Positions 8,921-17,978 of a stretch of DNA of 64,000 bases are shown in pieces (positions within the stretch are counted from its first letter, which is position 1; each line of letters begins with the position of its first letter). The DNA lies in NCBI GenBank assembly GCA_038125665.1, contig JAYPEI010000001.1, forward strand, positions 1 through 64,000, given 5' to 3'. Origin of the DNA: CAILUG01 sp038125665 (lineage in GTDB: Bacteria; Pseudomonadota; Gammaproteobacteria; Pseudomonadales; Pseudohongiellaceae). A model generated the notes under the pieces. It saw nothing but the letters and a program-made list of their open reading frames with translations. It was not told the DNA's origin and searched no databases. Both the position numbers and the translations under genes were made by a program.

Positions 8921-9778
8921 TCATTTAACCTGAACGATCATTTCACCTATTTGTTCTATATAGCAACATAGAGAATCATTAGGACGAATTGGGCCCACAC
9001 CCTCACAGGTTCCTGTCATCAAAATATCACCTGGCCATAGAGTATAAAATTCAGAAGCCCAAGCTATTTGTTCAGCGATTGACATGATCATCATACTAGT
9101 ATTAGAACTTTGGCGGAGCTCTCCATTCACCGCTAATGAGAAATCCAGATTAGTTGGATCTTTTATTTCATCAGTAAGGACAAGCCAAGGTCCAAGTACG
9201 GCAAAACTATCTAGTGATTTTCGAAAGCTTCTATCCTCAGGGCCACGCACGACAATATCTAGGGCTATAGAATAGCCAATCACAGCATTCATCGCCTCTT
9301 CCACCGAGACCTTGCTAACTTTTTTTCCTATAACAACTCCAAGCTCCATTTCGTGATCAGTACGCCTATCAGGCATGTGTACTGTAATTCCATTTGATGA
9401 CCCCACAAGAGCACTATTGGCTTTTAGAAAAAGTCCTTGTTCACGTATTGATCCAGAGTAACGATTTGTGAAAACTATTTTATTGTCATCTGTTTCTGCT
9501 TCCTCCACATGCTTGAGATAGTTTGCTGGAGTACCAATAATCTTTGTCGGACGCGCAACCGGGCTATGAAATACACAAGAATTTATCGGGAATCGTTTAG
9601 CATTAACTGTAGCTTCTTTGATATCAGGTAAGATTTTCTGTAAATGGGTAATGAGTAGGTCACCACTCATTTTGGGGTAAGTGTCCTTGGGTAGTTTCGC
9701 TAATACTGAGGAGACGTCTAAGACATGATCCTTTTCTACAACGCCTAGCTGCATCTCATTGAACCAACTTATCTTCAT
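8921..9778 (-). CDS. Fumarylacetoacetate hydrolase family protein
   Basis: 285 residues, the normal FAH-family size. The C-terminal catalytic domain shows TDHEMELGVVIGKKV (metal-binding Glu), GYSIALDIVVRG, and LWPGDILMTGTCEGVGP close to the C-terminus. Family members cleave C-C bonds of ring-fission products (fumarylpyruvate, acylpyruvates) or act as hydratases or decarboxylases in homoprotocatechuate-type pathways. With the gentisate-dioxygenase-like cupin upstream, a fumarylpyruvate-type hydrolase is a reasonable inference. It is 12 bases before the tandem dehydrogenase. A 108-base gap separates it from the aldolase gene upstream, with no operator copy there. Confidence 0.83.
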   Translation of the reverse strand: MKISWFNEMQLGVVEKDHVLDVSSVLAKLPKDTYPKMSGDLLITHLQKILPDIKEATVNAKRFPINSCVFHSPVARPTKIIGTPANYLKHVEEAETDDNKIVFTNRYSGSIREQGLFLKANSALVGSSNGITVHMPDRRTDHEMELGVVIGKKVSKVSVEEAMNAVIGYSIALDIVVRGPEDRSFRKSLDSFAVLGPWLVLTDEIKDPTNLDFSLAVNGELRQSSNTSMMIMSIAEQIAWASEFYTLWPGDILMTGTCEGVGPIRPNDSLCCYIEQIGEMIVQVK

Positions 9779-9886
9779 ACAACAATCTCGCTCATAACCA
9801 TTGGAAAAACATTTTGGGGATAACTAATTAATGAGAAATCAAATAATTTAATTCTAGATACACTTTGATTTAGCAATCAGAAAAAA

Positions 9887-10609
9887 TTAACTGATAAGAT
9901 CTAACCAATATGCCCAAGTACGCTCTACTTGCAATGAAGCAGTTTCTTCACAAGCAGCAGCTTCTTGGGGAGTAAGGTATAAGGGCTCTCCTAAAGCTAC
10001 CGCCGAGAGTTGTATACGAGCGTTGAGTTCTGCATAAACAGCTCGATATACAACTTGCTGAACACTTGGCCCAACAGCAGTAGAACCATGGCCTCTCATG
10101 AGAATAAAAGATTTATCACCAATTTTTTTGGCAAGCTCATGACCAAGTTTTTGTGATGTTATTAGTAAGTTTGAACCCTCACCTGTATAATCCCGAATTT
10201 CAAAAAAAGGAACACCATCCCCAAGAAAACCACAGGTGTGACAAAGAGGTTTGAACGGTCTTTGAGACACAGTGCTTGTCGCAACAATCAATGGTGAGTG
10301 ACTATGAACAACCGCATGTACATCTGGCCTAGATTTATACATTTCACTGTGTATGAATCGCTCAATGAAGGTAGGCGTTTGTTTAGCTGTTACAGGCTCT
10401 GCATCAAGATCATATTCTAAAATATCCTCTTTTGTAACCAGTGCTGGGGCAAGACGTCTAGTCATCAAAAAACGGTCTGGCTTATCAGGATGACGGGCAC
10501 TGACATGGCCAAAGGCATCTACTATACCGAAATGAACCAGAATTTTATTGGCCTGTACTAAGCTCTCTAGAAAACCGGAAAGATCTGAATGTGTGGATGT
10601 TGTTGTCAT
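9887..10609 (-). CDS. Class II aldolase/adducin-family protein (aldolase or decarboxylase)
   Basis: 240 residues. Zinc-binding histidines appear in VVHSHSP and in RGHGSTAVG, the normal pattern for fuculose-phosphate aldolase-type enzymes. The family also includes 3,4-dihydroxyphthalate decarboxylase-type enzymes, so here it may be an aromatic decarboxylase instead of a sugar aldolase. That reading is inference from its position 12 bases after the ring-cleavage-type cupin gene. Cytosolic. The gene belongs to the unit under operator site 3. Confidence 0.78.
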   Translation of the reverse strand: MTTTSTHSDLSGFLESLVQANKILVHFGIVDAFGHVSARHPDKPDRFLMTRRLAPALVTKEDILEYDLDAEPVTAKQTPTFIERFIHSEMYKSRPDVHAVVHSHSPLIVATSTVSQRPFKPLCHTCGFLGDGVPFFEIRDYTGEGSNLLITSQKLGHELAKKIGDKSFILMRGHGSTAVGPSVQQVVYRAVYAELNARIQLSAVALGEPLYLTPQEAAACEETASLQVERTWAYWLDLIS

Positions 10610-10621
10610 GTTTTAAACTGA

Positions 10622-11548
10622 TTATAGTGCCGCTTCTTTGTGTGACAGACCTATGCGACGCAACATTTCTGCGTCAGTAACTTGCAACAAAAGGGAATCA
10701 GAGGACACTTGGTGAGTCACCACGTTTTTTCTTGGTATGGTGAAAATATCATTTTTAGACCAATGGAAGTTCATCTCAGAACATTGAGTCATTCCTTCTC
10801 CTTCGATCACTAAAAAGACAGAGTCTGCATTTGATTTAGTGGGAATAACATGATGCTCGGGTTTTAATCCCAACAACCGGATATCAAGCGTCGGTAAACA
10901 GGTAGTCTGAGTATCAGGATCAATGTAAGAAATACTTTGAAAGCCGAATTGGTTGATCGGACTTTTTGTTAACAACTCAACCATATCCTTCAGAGGAAAA
11001 GTATATTTAGAACTTCCTGGCGGAATTGTCCCTGGCTCCACTGGGCCTGGCTGAAATGTAATGGTCCCTAGTGCGTTATGAACCGGTGCATCTAAAATAT
11101 CTAGCCATATAGCTGGTTCACTCCCTTCATGATAGTGTTCATGCCAGCAATCTCCCGGAGTTAGGAGCATGTGTCCAGGAATCATTGGTGCATGGACATT
11201 ATTGACTATTGTAGTGGCGCCCTCACCAAACAGGACAAAACGTAGTGCATTGATTGAGTGACGATGAGGTCTTGCTTTCTCCCCAGGCAATAAAATTTGA
11301 ATGGCAGCAGCAATATTTCCTACTGTCGATTCATCACCTTCAAAAGAAGGGTCAATATTACATAGCCTTAGTACTCTTCTCTCAACAACCTCTGGGCTAG
11401 TCAACTTTGCAGCTTCCATAATATGCAGGTTAAGTTCAGCCCAAGACCAATGATGCCCTTTACGAGCTCCAGGAGTTGGTGCATGTGCCTTACTCTCCCA
11501 TAAAGGAGCCAATAACGCTTTATAGCAATCCATTACTTTAGTGTTCAC
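10622..11548 (-). CDS. Double-cupin protein, gentisate 1,2-dioxygenase-like
   Basis: 308 residues, slightly short for gentisate dioxygenase (about 340-370). The first cupin has the iron-binding-type RPHRHSINALRFVLFGEGATT (His95, His97) followed by PGDCWHEHYHEG (His136, His138) and IWLDILD, the arrangement of gentisate 1,2-dioxygenase. A second cupin-like half follows (HHVIPTKSNADSVFLVIEGEG). Gentisate-type dioxygenases open a hydroxylated aromatic ring next to the carboxyl group. This is the only clear ring-cleavage candidate in the island. Start GTG at 11548; ATG at 11533 is possible. First gene of a five-gene unit, 47 bases after operator site 3. Confidence 0.78.
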   Translation of the reverse strand: MNTKVMDCYKALLAPLWESKAHAPTPGARKGHHWSWAELNLHIMEAAKLTSPEVVERRVLRLCNIDPSFEGDESTVGNIAAAIQILLPGEKARPHRHSINALRFVLFGEGATTIVNNVHAPMIPGHMLLTPGDCWHEHYHEGSEPAIWLDILDAPVHNALGTITFQPGPVEPGTIPPGSSKYTFPLKDMVELLTKSPINQFGFQSISYIDPDTQTTCLPTLDIRLLGLKPEHHVIPTKSNADSVFLVIEGEGMTQCSEMNFHWSKNDIFTIPRKNVVTHQVSSDSLLLQVTDAEMLRRIGLSHKEAAL

Positions 11549-11595
11549 ACTTTCTGCCGCTTACTTGAATGATAGTGGGGTTATGCTATCTAACC

Positions 11596-11609
11596 GTCAT
11601 AGTACTGTC
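11596..11609. promoter_or_regulatory. Operator-like palindrome, site 3
   Basis: GTCATAGTACTGTC differs by two bases from the copy at 13876 and lies 47 bases upstream of the cupin gene, first of a five-gene unit. Confidence 0.55.
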
Positions 11610-11721
11610 AATTTAAAGATTAAATCTAAAATATTGATTAAATTGGATATTTATCAAGTGATGAGTAAGTCTATCAAAATTTGAACTTCTTCTGATCCAA
11701 ATAAAAGTAGAGCCTAATGTA

Positions 11722-12348
11722 TTACTTTTTAGATGCTCTCTTTTTAACTGGCACTGTAGAGCGTGATTCAACCACTCCATTAGGTCCACTTGTAGGCGCC
11801 CTACTTAGTTCATTATTGGTGTCAACCAATTTATGCAATAAACGCATGAAAGTGGATGCCTCATTGGTAGAAAGAGGCTCTAGAATGATGCTGTCTACTT
11901 CGGCCAATCTTTCACGCATCACTTGAATGAGAGCCTTTGCAGAGCCACTGGCATATAAAGCCGAACTACGAGCATCTTTTTCTTTTTTTATTAATAGGCC
12001 TTTATCAGAGAGTCTTTGAACTACGTTTGAAATAGTCTGCCTATCCAAACCTAGCATTTTTCCAAGTCCCGCTTGATGAATTCCAGGATACATATCTACT
12101 AATTGAATCGAGCCATATTGAACGGGCGTTAGTTCAAACTCTTTACCTTGACTTAAAAAAACAGACACAGCTATCTGATGTAATCTTCTAATTAAGGGGC
12201 CAGGACGGTTAAGGACTTCAATTTCATGAGGTTCAGGGATAGATGTAATTTCAAAGTCCTTTCCGGGAGTGTTGTTCAACGTATCATTGCTTATTGGATG
12301 CTCGATTTGATTTGAAACGGCCCTAAGTTGTTTGATTTTTTTTACCAC
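11722..12348 (-). CDS. MarR-family transcriptional regulator
   Basis: 208 residues with a central winged helix-turn-helix: LTPVQYGSIQLVD, then LGKMLGLDRQTISNVVQRLSDKGLLIKKE with the wing at DARSSALY. These proteins bind palindromic operators as dimers and are usually released by an aromatic ligand. The N- and C-terminal tails are longer than usual; the C-terminal tail ends in a basic KKRASKK. Only a GTG start (12348) is available near the domain. It is the only regulator gene in the island and is divergent from an aromatic-acid-type transporter. It is therefore the best candidate to bind the repeated RTCAGTATTATGAY palindrome, including the weaker copy before its own start. That assignment is inference. 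Confidence 0.85.
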   Translation of the reverse strand: MVKKIKQLRAVSNQIEHPISNDTLNNTPGKDFEITSIPEPHEIEVLNRPGPLIRRLHQIAVSVFLSQGKEFELTPVQYGSIQLVDMYPGIHQAGLGKMLGLDRQTISNVVQRLSDKGLLIKKEKDARSSALYASGSAKALIQVMRERLAEVDSIILEPLSTNEASTFMRLLHKLVDTNNELSRAPTSGPNGVVESRSTVPVKKRASKK

Positions 12349-12375
12349 AGCAGATTTCTCAGAGTATAAACAAAT

Positions 12376-12391
12376 ATCTAGTATACATGAT
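12376..12391. promoter_or_regulatory. Possible weak operator copy, site 4
   Basis: ATCTAGTATACATGAT is a 16-base imperfect palindrome with the AGTATAC core of site 1, but its right half is shifted by one base. It lies 28 bases before the MarR gene and 93 before the transporter start, where autoregulation would be expected. Confidence 0.35.
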
Positions 12392-12484
12392 TACGTCAAG
12401 AATCTGTTGTTTAGTCCTAAATGTGTGCTACAAATAGTCTGTGTGATTCTCACAATAGTGATAAAAATATATCGAGGGGTAACA

Positions 12485-13807
12485 GTGAATAAGACAGAAC
12501 TAAAACAAATAGTCGCTGAAAAGACACCCAAAATATTTCAGATGAGCATGATTCTACTTTGTTTCCTCATCACAGTTATCGATGGCTACGATATTCTCTC
12601 GATTTCCTATGTAGCCCCCATAATTGCCAGAGAATGGGAGCTAACTGGTGTGGAGCTAGGTTTTATCTTCAGCTCAGGCCTAGTAGGCATGACACTAGGT
12701 GCTTTAGTTCTCTCACCCCTAGGTGATCTATATGGACGGCGCACTGCTATTCTACTCATGTTACTCCTTATATCCGTGGGCATGCTTGCAACAGCTTTTT
12801 CAAGTCATTATGGCGCTATAGCAAGCTTTCGCTTCCTTACTGGTCTTGGTATTGGAGGCATTGCAAGTAACATCGGTACAACTATACTTGAATTCGTTGC
12901 CGAGAAAAGTAGAACCAAAGCTCTTGGATTAGTATTCGTAGGCACACCTATAGGTGCAATCATCAGCGGTTCACTTACTCTCTTTGTAGTGGAAAACTTA
13001 GGGTGGCCAGCAGTATTTGTTAGTGGTGGTCTACTCACATTTTCCATGTTTTTCATAGTACTGCTTGCTTTACCTGAATCTATCGAATATTTGCTAAGTA
13101 GTTGCAAGCCAAACCGGCTGAGACGTCTTAACCACACACTGACTTATTTAAAATTACCAAAATTAGATGAATTTCCTGAAGATGATGATAGAAGTTTGAA
13201 TCACAGCAATAGCTTTATCTTTGAAGTTTTTAAAGGAAAACTTTTAGCAAGAACGATACCTATTGGCCTAATACATCTATTTTATATGTTTGGTTTTTAT
13301 GCCTTTGTTAACTGGTCTGCGACTCTATTGACGAACATGGGATTAGTTGATTCAGCTGGCATTTCGGTTGCGATGCTCATTTATGTGGGAGGAATTGGTG
13401 GCGCTTTAACGGTAGGTTGGATTACTCCCAGACTTGGTTTATTACTGACAACTGCTATAGGCTTTTTTGCAGCTGGTTTGGGCTTAATCGCATTTGGTTT
13501 TGCACCAGAGAACATCATTCTTCTAGGAATGATCACAGTTTTCTCTGGTTATTTTTTCTTTGGTATTCAGGTGAGCTTGTATACTTTTGCTGCAGCATGC
13601 TATCCCACAAATGTTCGCGCCACTGCCATCGGGCTGGCCTTCACCATTGGAAGAATCGGATCAATCATAGGGCCTCTGACTGCAGGGTATCTCTTTGACG
13701 CTGGTTTTGATAGAGCCATCATCCTTACTGCACTAGCTTTGCCACAATTATTAGCCACTGCATTAATCATATATATGAAAGAGCAACTTACTTTTTATCA
13801 AGAATAA
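12485..13807 (+). CDS. MFS transporter, aromatic acid:H+ symporter type
   Basis: 440 residues from the GTG at 12485, which has GAGGGG at 12474-12479, 5 bases away; an upstream in-frame start would overlap the MarR gene. Twelve hydrophobic segments are expected. The N-terminus has the family motif LITVIDGYDILSISYVAPII, where the Asp in helix 1 (DGYD) is characteristic of the aromatic acid:H+ symporters (PcaK, BenK, VanK type). The loop 2-3 motif GDLYGRRTAILL follows. It is an inner-membrane importer for an organic acid. It is paralogous to the MFS genes at 29863 and 48581. Confidence 0.85.
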   Translation: MNKTELKQIVAEKTPKIFQMSMILLCFLITVIDGYDILSISYVAPIIAREWELTGVELGFIFSSGLVGMTLGALVLSPLGDLYGRRTAILLMLLLISVGMLATAFSSHYGAIASFRFLTGLGIGGIASNIGTTILEFVAEKSRTKALGLVFVGTPIGAIISGSLTLFVVENLGWPAVFVSGGLLTFSMFFIVLLALPESIEYLLSSCKPNRLRRLNHTLTYLKLPKLDEFPEDDDRSLNHSNSFIFEVFKGKLLARTIPIGLIHLFYMFGFYAFVNWSATLLTNMGLVDSAGISVAMLIYVGGIGGALTVGWITPRLGLLLTTAIGFFAAGLGLIAFGFAPENIILLGMITVFSGYFFFGIQVSLYTFAAACYPTNVRATAIGLAFTIGRIGSIIGPLTAGYLFDAGFDRAIILTALALPQLLATALIIYMKEQLTFYQE

Positions 13808-13875
13808 TTGTATTTAGAGGCAATTCAATTTTTGGTTGTTTAAATTACTTAACTTGATTTTGCTTGCTAAATTTA

Positions 13876-13889
13876 GTCATAATACTGAC
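13876..13889. promoter_or_regulatory. Operator-like palindrome, site 5
   Basis: GTCATAATACTGAC lies 24 bases before the ATG of the PQQ dehydrogenase. CATAAT (13878-13883) with TTGATT (13854-13859) 18 bases upstream would make a promoter overlapped by the site. Its position supports the start at 13914 over an earlier in-frame ATG at 13836. Confidence 0.65.
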
Positions 13890-13913
13890 ATAATGTTGGG
13901 AGGATTAATTATT

Positions 13914-15959
13914 ATGCAAAATAAAAAAATGATCTGGTCACCAAAAAAAAATATCGCTTTTTTTTTGACAACATTTGGACTTTTGTTTAATCCCCTCTCA
14001 GTTGCTCAGAATATCTCAACAACTCCAGGCCCTGATTGGCTAACCAATGGTGGTGATATTTTTAATACCCGCTACTCCCCTCTCAAAGAAATTACCAAAG
14101 ATAATGTTAAAGATCTCAAAGGTGAGTGGCGCATTCATCTTGGTAACTCTGGAGCAGGCTACCGTAATTCAGGAGAGGCCCAACCTATAGTTCATGAAGG
14201 AGTAATTTATATAAGCACGGGTGATAGTGATATTTTTGCTATCAGTGTAGATACAGGCGAAATCCTTTGGCAATACCGAGCCAATTTGAAAGACGAAGAT
14301 GTAACACAATGCTGTGGCTGGGTAAGTAGGGGTGTCGCATTAGGTGATGGCATGGTCTTCCATGGAAACCTCGACAACAGAGTCGTGGCATTAAACCAAA
14401 AGACAGGAGAAGTTGTTTGGGAAGTTCAATCTGAACAAACAGGCATTGGTTACAGTATCACTCATGCCCCACTCTTCTATGATGGCTTACTTTTCATTGG
14501 CTATGCAGGAGGTGAAATGGGTGTACGAGGACGTATACGTGCACTAGATGCTAAAACTGGTAACGAAATCTGGATTTTCAATACAGTCCCAGGTCCAGAT
14601 GATTTTGGTGGTGAAACCTGGCCAACAGATAGTGATATTTTCCAGCGTGGTGGCGCCAATGTCTGGCATACCCCAGCTCTTGATCCAGAGCTTGGGCTTT
14701 TATATTTTTCTACTAGCAATGCTGCTCCAACAGGAGAAGGTTGGTTACGCCCGGGTGATAATCTATTCGCCGCCTCTATCATGGCACTAGATTACAGGAC
14801 TGGTGAATATCGTTGGCACTTTCAAGAGGTTCATCATGACATTTGGGATTACGATGCACCGAATCCAGTTATCCTTTTTGATGCAGAGTACGCTGGAGAA
14901 ACTCGCAAAGCTATAGTTCAGGCAGGAAAAACAGGATGGTTATATATCCTAGATCGAGTTACTGGAGAACCATTACTTGGAATAGAAGAGCGCCCGGTTC
15001 CACAAGAACCTCGCGTCGCCACATCAGCAACACAGCCCTATCCGAAGGGTGATGCTTTTGTTCCACAAAAACTTGATATTGCGCCAGAGGGTTTCAAGCT
15101 TATTAATCAAGGTGCAATCTTTACGCCGGTGTACGATGAACCAACTATTTTTACTCCAGGTTTCGTGGGTGGCGCAAACTGGCCTCCCAGTGCTGCAAAC
15201 CCAATAACTAAAACGATGTTTATCTGTGCAGCAGACCGCCCTGTTGTCACTAAGGCGACTATTGATGGAGTGGCGCCTCTACCCCATTTTCCTCTACCTG
15301 ATATGGGTGTAATTGCTGCTATGGATCTGCAAACTAATCGGATAGTGTGGCGTCAACATATTAATGAGCTTTGCTGGAGTGGTGTAACAGCAACTGCAGG
15401 TGGTCTGATTTTTGTTGGTCGAAACGATGGACGCTTAACCGCATTAGATGAATTTGATGGTAGCAAACTTTGGGAGTTCCAAACAGGCGCGGGTATGAAT
15501 GCACCAGTAAGCACTTTTGTTTGGAATGGTACTCAGTATGTTGTTGCTTACTCGGCAGGAAATTTATTAGGGGGTACTGATCATGGAGACAGTGTCTGGT
15601 TGTTTTCATTAAATGGTAGTATGGATACCCTCCCCCTACCCCCACCCAAGCCTTTACTTAAAACCCCACCAATTGAAGATGAAATAGCTGCACAACTAGT
15701 AGTTGTTGATGCTGCTGTCGGAACTCCACAACTTGATAATGGTGGAAAATTATTTCGCTCAATTTGTTCAGCATGTCATGGTGAAACAGGGACTGGGGGG
15801 CATGGTGGTGGCGCAGATCTTACCGTTATAAGTGATCCTGTCATTGTTTCGAATGCCATAAACTATGGTAAGAATAAAATGCCTGCTATTGGGGCAGCTT
15901 TCTCCCCAGAGAGTTTGCGTGATGTATCCGCTTACGTAACAACAGTACTTAAAAAATAA
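13914..15959 (+). CDS. PQQ-dependent dehydrogenase with C-terminal cytochrome c domain
   Basis: 681 residues from the ATG at 13914, which has GGGAGG 10 bases upstream. An N-terminal signal peptide ends near SVAQ, so it is periplasmic. An eight-bladed quinoprotein propeller follows, with the adjacent Cys133-Cys134 pair and the catalytic-type Asp312 in HHDIWDYDAPNP. The tail carries a heme c motif CSACH (Cys618, Cys621, His622) and a distal-Met candidate in KNKMPAIG. Type II quinohaemoprotein alcohol dehydrogenases have this layout and pass electrons from an alcohol or aldehyde to the respiratory chain. Asp314 lies two residues after the catalytic Asp. This is a position linked to lanthanide use in XoxF-type enzymes, but it is also seen in glucose dehydrogenases. 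First gene of a four-gene operon. Confidence 0.85.
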   Translation: MQNKKMIWSPKKNIAFFLTTFGLLFNPLSVAQNISTTPGPDWLTNGGDIFNTRYSPLKEITKDNVKDLKGEWRIHLGNSGAGYRNSGEAQPIVHEGVIYISTGDSDIFAISVDTGEILWQYRANLKDEDVTQCCGWVSRGVALGDGMVFHGNLDNRVVALNQKTGEVVWEVQSEQTGIGYSITHAPLFYDGLLFIGYAGGEMGVRGRIRALDAKTGNEIWIFNTVPGPDDFGGETWPTDSDIFQRGGANVWHTPALDPELGLLYFSTSNAAPTGEGWLRPGDNLFAASIMALDYRTGEYRWHFQEVHHDIWDYDAPNPVILFDAEYAGETRKAIVQAGKTGWLYILDRVTGEPLLGIEERPVPQEPRVATSATQPYPKGDAFVPQKLDIAPEGFKLINQGAIFTPVYDEPTIFTPGFVGGANWPPSAANPITKTMFICAADRPVVTKATIDGVAPLPHFPLPDMGVIAAMDLQTNRIVWRQHINELCWSGVTATAGGLIFVGRNDGRLTALDEFDGSKLWEFQTGAGMNAPVSTFVWNGTQYVVAYSAGNLLGGTDHGDSVWLFSLNGSMDTLPLPPPKPLLKTPPIEDEIAAQLVVVDAAVGTPQLDNGGKLFRSICSACHGETGTGGHGGGADLTVISDPVIVSNAINYGKNKMPAIGAAFSPESLRDVSAYVTTVLKK

Positions 15960-17965
15960 TGAATCTAGGAACAAGAATAGCTGTAACTTGTCTTCGATTT
16001 AGTGGAAAGGCTATTTTTATAAATGCCATACTCCTATTAGCCACATCTGTATATTCGCAGGAGTGCTTGGTTCCTTGCAGTACGCACCCCCTCATTTCAT
16101 CTGGAAATGATGCTTTTCCAGAGCACGTCTTTTGGGGAGATACACATCTTCATACTTCGCTTTCCTCTTGGGATGCTTATGCATGGGGTAACCGCTTACA
16201 CCCAGATGAAGCTTACCGATTTGCTAAAGGTGAAACTGTTATCGATACAAATGGTAGACCAGCTAAACTAGAACGTCCCCTAGATTTTCTTGTTATTGCA
16301 GATCACGCTGAAGATCTTGGTGTCATGCATGAAGTTGAGAAACTAACAGACTTAGCAAAGGATCTGCCAGCAGAGCATCTAAAAAGACTGCAAAGTTATC
16401 AACAGGAATTTGAGAAATTCCGTCCATCTCTCGAAATTCCAACCAATCAGATTGATTTTAAAATCTATGCAGAGGCTAATACTGGCGAACTAGTTAGTGA
16501 TAAAAAATTTCAGACTCGTGTTTGGCATCAAGTGACTGCACTAGCAGACAAACATAATGAACCCGGTGTATTTACTGCATTTATAGGCTACGAATGGACA
16601 TCGGGACCACAAGGGGGAAATTTACATCGGAATGTTATATTTAAAGATGATGCCAGTTTAACAAACCAAATTATTCCCTTCTCCAGGTATGACTCAGAAA
16701 ATCCAGAGGATTTATGGGCGTTTATGGCAAATTATGAGGAAAAAACTAATGGATCTGTGTTAGCTATACCTCACAACGGCAACACCTCTCTTGGTGGTAT
16801 GTTTGCACTGACAAGACTTGATGGAACACCTATCACCTATAGATACGCAAGTTTACGGAATCGTTTCGAGCCTGTTTACGAGATAGCGCAAGTTAAGGGT
16901 GTTTCTGAAGCACATCCCTTTCTCTCACCTACTGATGAATTTGCAAATTATGAAATCTGGAACAGTTGGCTAGGTGAGGAACTATTTCCCGGCAGAAATT
17001 GGGATGATCAAGAGCGAGAGAGAAAAAATGGAGAATATTATCGTTCAGCTCTTAAACGTGGATTACAAATTGAAAAAGAACTAGGAGTAAACCCTTTTAA
17101 ACTCGGTGCTGTTGCAGGGACTGACTCACATGTTTCTTTAGCTGCTGTAGAGGAAAATAACTTTCAAGGAAAATTTGCTGCAAACGCACTAGGTGAAGTC
17201 CGTATCGGTGATGACATGACGGCTGGCACAAAAGCAGAAACAGACAAGGCTTCATGGTCTTCTTTCGGCGTGGATCGTGTTATGCCCCCGGCTCGAAAAT
17301 TAGCCGCTAGCGGTTATACCGCTGTCTGGGCACTTGAAAATTCTCGGAAGGCGATCTTTGAGGCACTCCAACGTGGTGAAACTTATGGAACAACTGGTTC
17401 AAGAATGGTTGTAAGATTTTTTGGTGGTTGGGCATACGAAAAAGAAGACACTGAAAGCTCGCAACTAGTGTCACAGGGTTACAAAAAAGGTGTTCCCATG
17501 GGTGGTGATCTAACACGAAACTCTACATTTACTACTTCAAATAATTCTCCTACCTTCTTACTAAATGCATTAAAAGATCCCATGGGGGCTAATTTAGATC
17601 GAATACAAGTTATCAAAGGTTGGTTATTGGAGGATGGTTCAACTAAAGAAAAAGTGTATGATGTAGCTCTTTCTGATGAAAGCAGGAGAGATATAGGGGG
17701 CAATATCACTCCAGTTGGTAACACAGTAAATCCTCAAACTGCAACATACACAAACTCAATTGGTAGCAGTAGCTTATCCACGGTTTGGAGAGATCCAGAT
17801 TTTAATGCCGAACAACCAGCATTTTACTACCTTCGGGTATTGGAAATACCCACACCCCGATGGAGCACTTATGATGCAATCACGCAAAATCTAGACTTAG
17901 CTTTAGATGTCCCAGTAATACAGCAAGAACGCGCCTATACTTCTCCTATTTGGTACATCCCCTGA
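15959..17965 (+). CDS. Exported DUF3604 protein
   Basis: 668 residues. The ATG overlaps the previous stop (TAATG), so the genes are coupled. A signal peptide ends near YSQ. The mature N-terminus has VFWGDTHLHTSLSSWDAY and later VIADHAEDLGVM, AIPHNGN and GTDSHVS, a PHP-like arrangement of metal-binding His and Asp residues typical of DUF3604. The biochemical role of DUF3604 is not established. The metal site suggests a periplasmic hydrolase. Such genes often sit beside quinoprotein dehydrogenases, sulfatases or TonB receptors in marine bacteria. Here it probably acts on the product or precursor of the PQQ enzyme, which is inference. Confidence 0.82.
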   Translation: MNLGTRIAVTCLRFSGKAIFINAILLLATSVYSQECLVPCSTHPLISSGNDAFPEHVFWGDTHLHTSLSSWDAYAWGNRLHPDEAYRFAKGETVIDTNGRPAKLERPLDFLVIADHAEDLGVMHEVEKLTDLAKDLPAEHLKRLQSYQQEFEKFRPSLEIPTNQIDFKIYAEANTGELVSDKKFQTRVWHQVTALADKHNEPGVFTAFIGYEWTSGPQGGNLHRNVIFKDDASLTNQIIPFSRYDSENPEDLWAFMANYEEKTNGSVLAIPHNGNTSLGGMFALTRLDGTPITYRYASLRNRFEPVYEIAQVKGVSEAHPFLSPTDEFANYEIWNSWLGEELFPGRNWDDQERERKNGEYYRSALKRGLQIEKELGVNPFKLGAVAGTDSHVSLAAVEENNFQGKFAANALGEVRIGDDMTAGTKAETDKASWSSFGVDRVMPPARKLAASGYTAVWALENSRKAIFEALQRGETYGTTGSRMVVRFFGGWAYEKEDTESSQLVSQGYKKGVPMGGDLTRNSTFTTSNNSPTFLLNALKDPMGANLDRIQVIKGWLLEDGSTKEKVYDVALSDESRRDIGGNITPVGNTVNPQTATYTNSIGSSSLSTVWRDPDFNAEQPAFYYLRVLEIPTPRWSTYDAITQNLDLALDVPVIQQERAYTSPIWYIP

Positions 17966-17978
17966 AGAGGAAAAAAAT

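Noticed and set aside
7350..8933. Long plus-strand open frames opposite the tandem dehydrogenase (such as 7350-7760 and 8502-8933)
   Set aside because: They lie fully antisense to a gene with clear motifs, have no ribosome site and no recognisable protein features.
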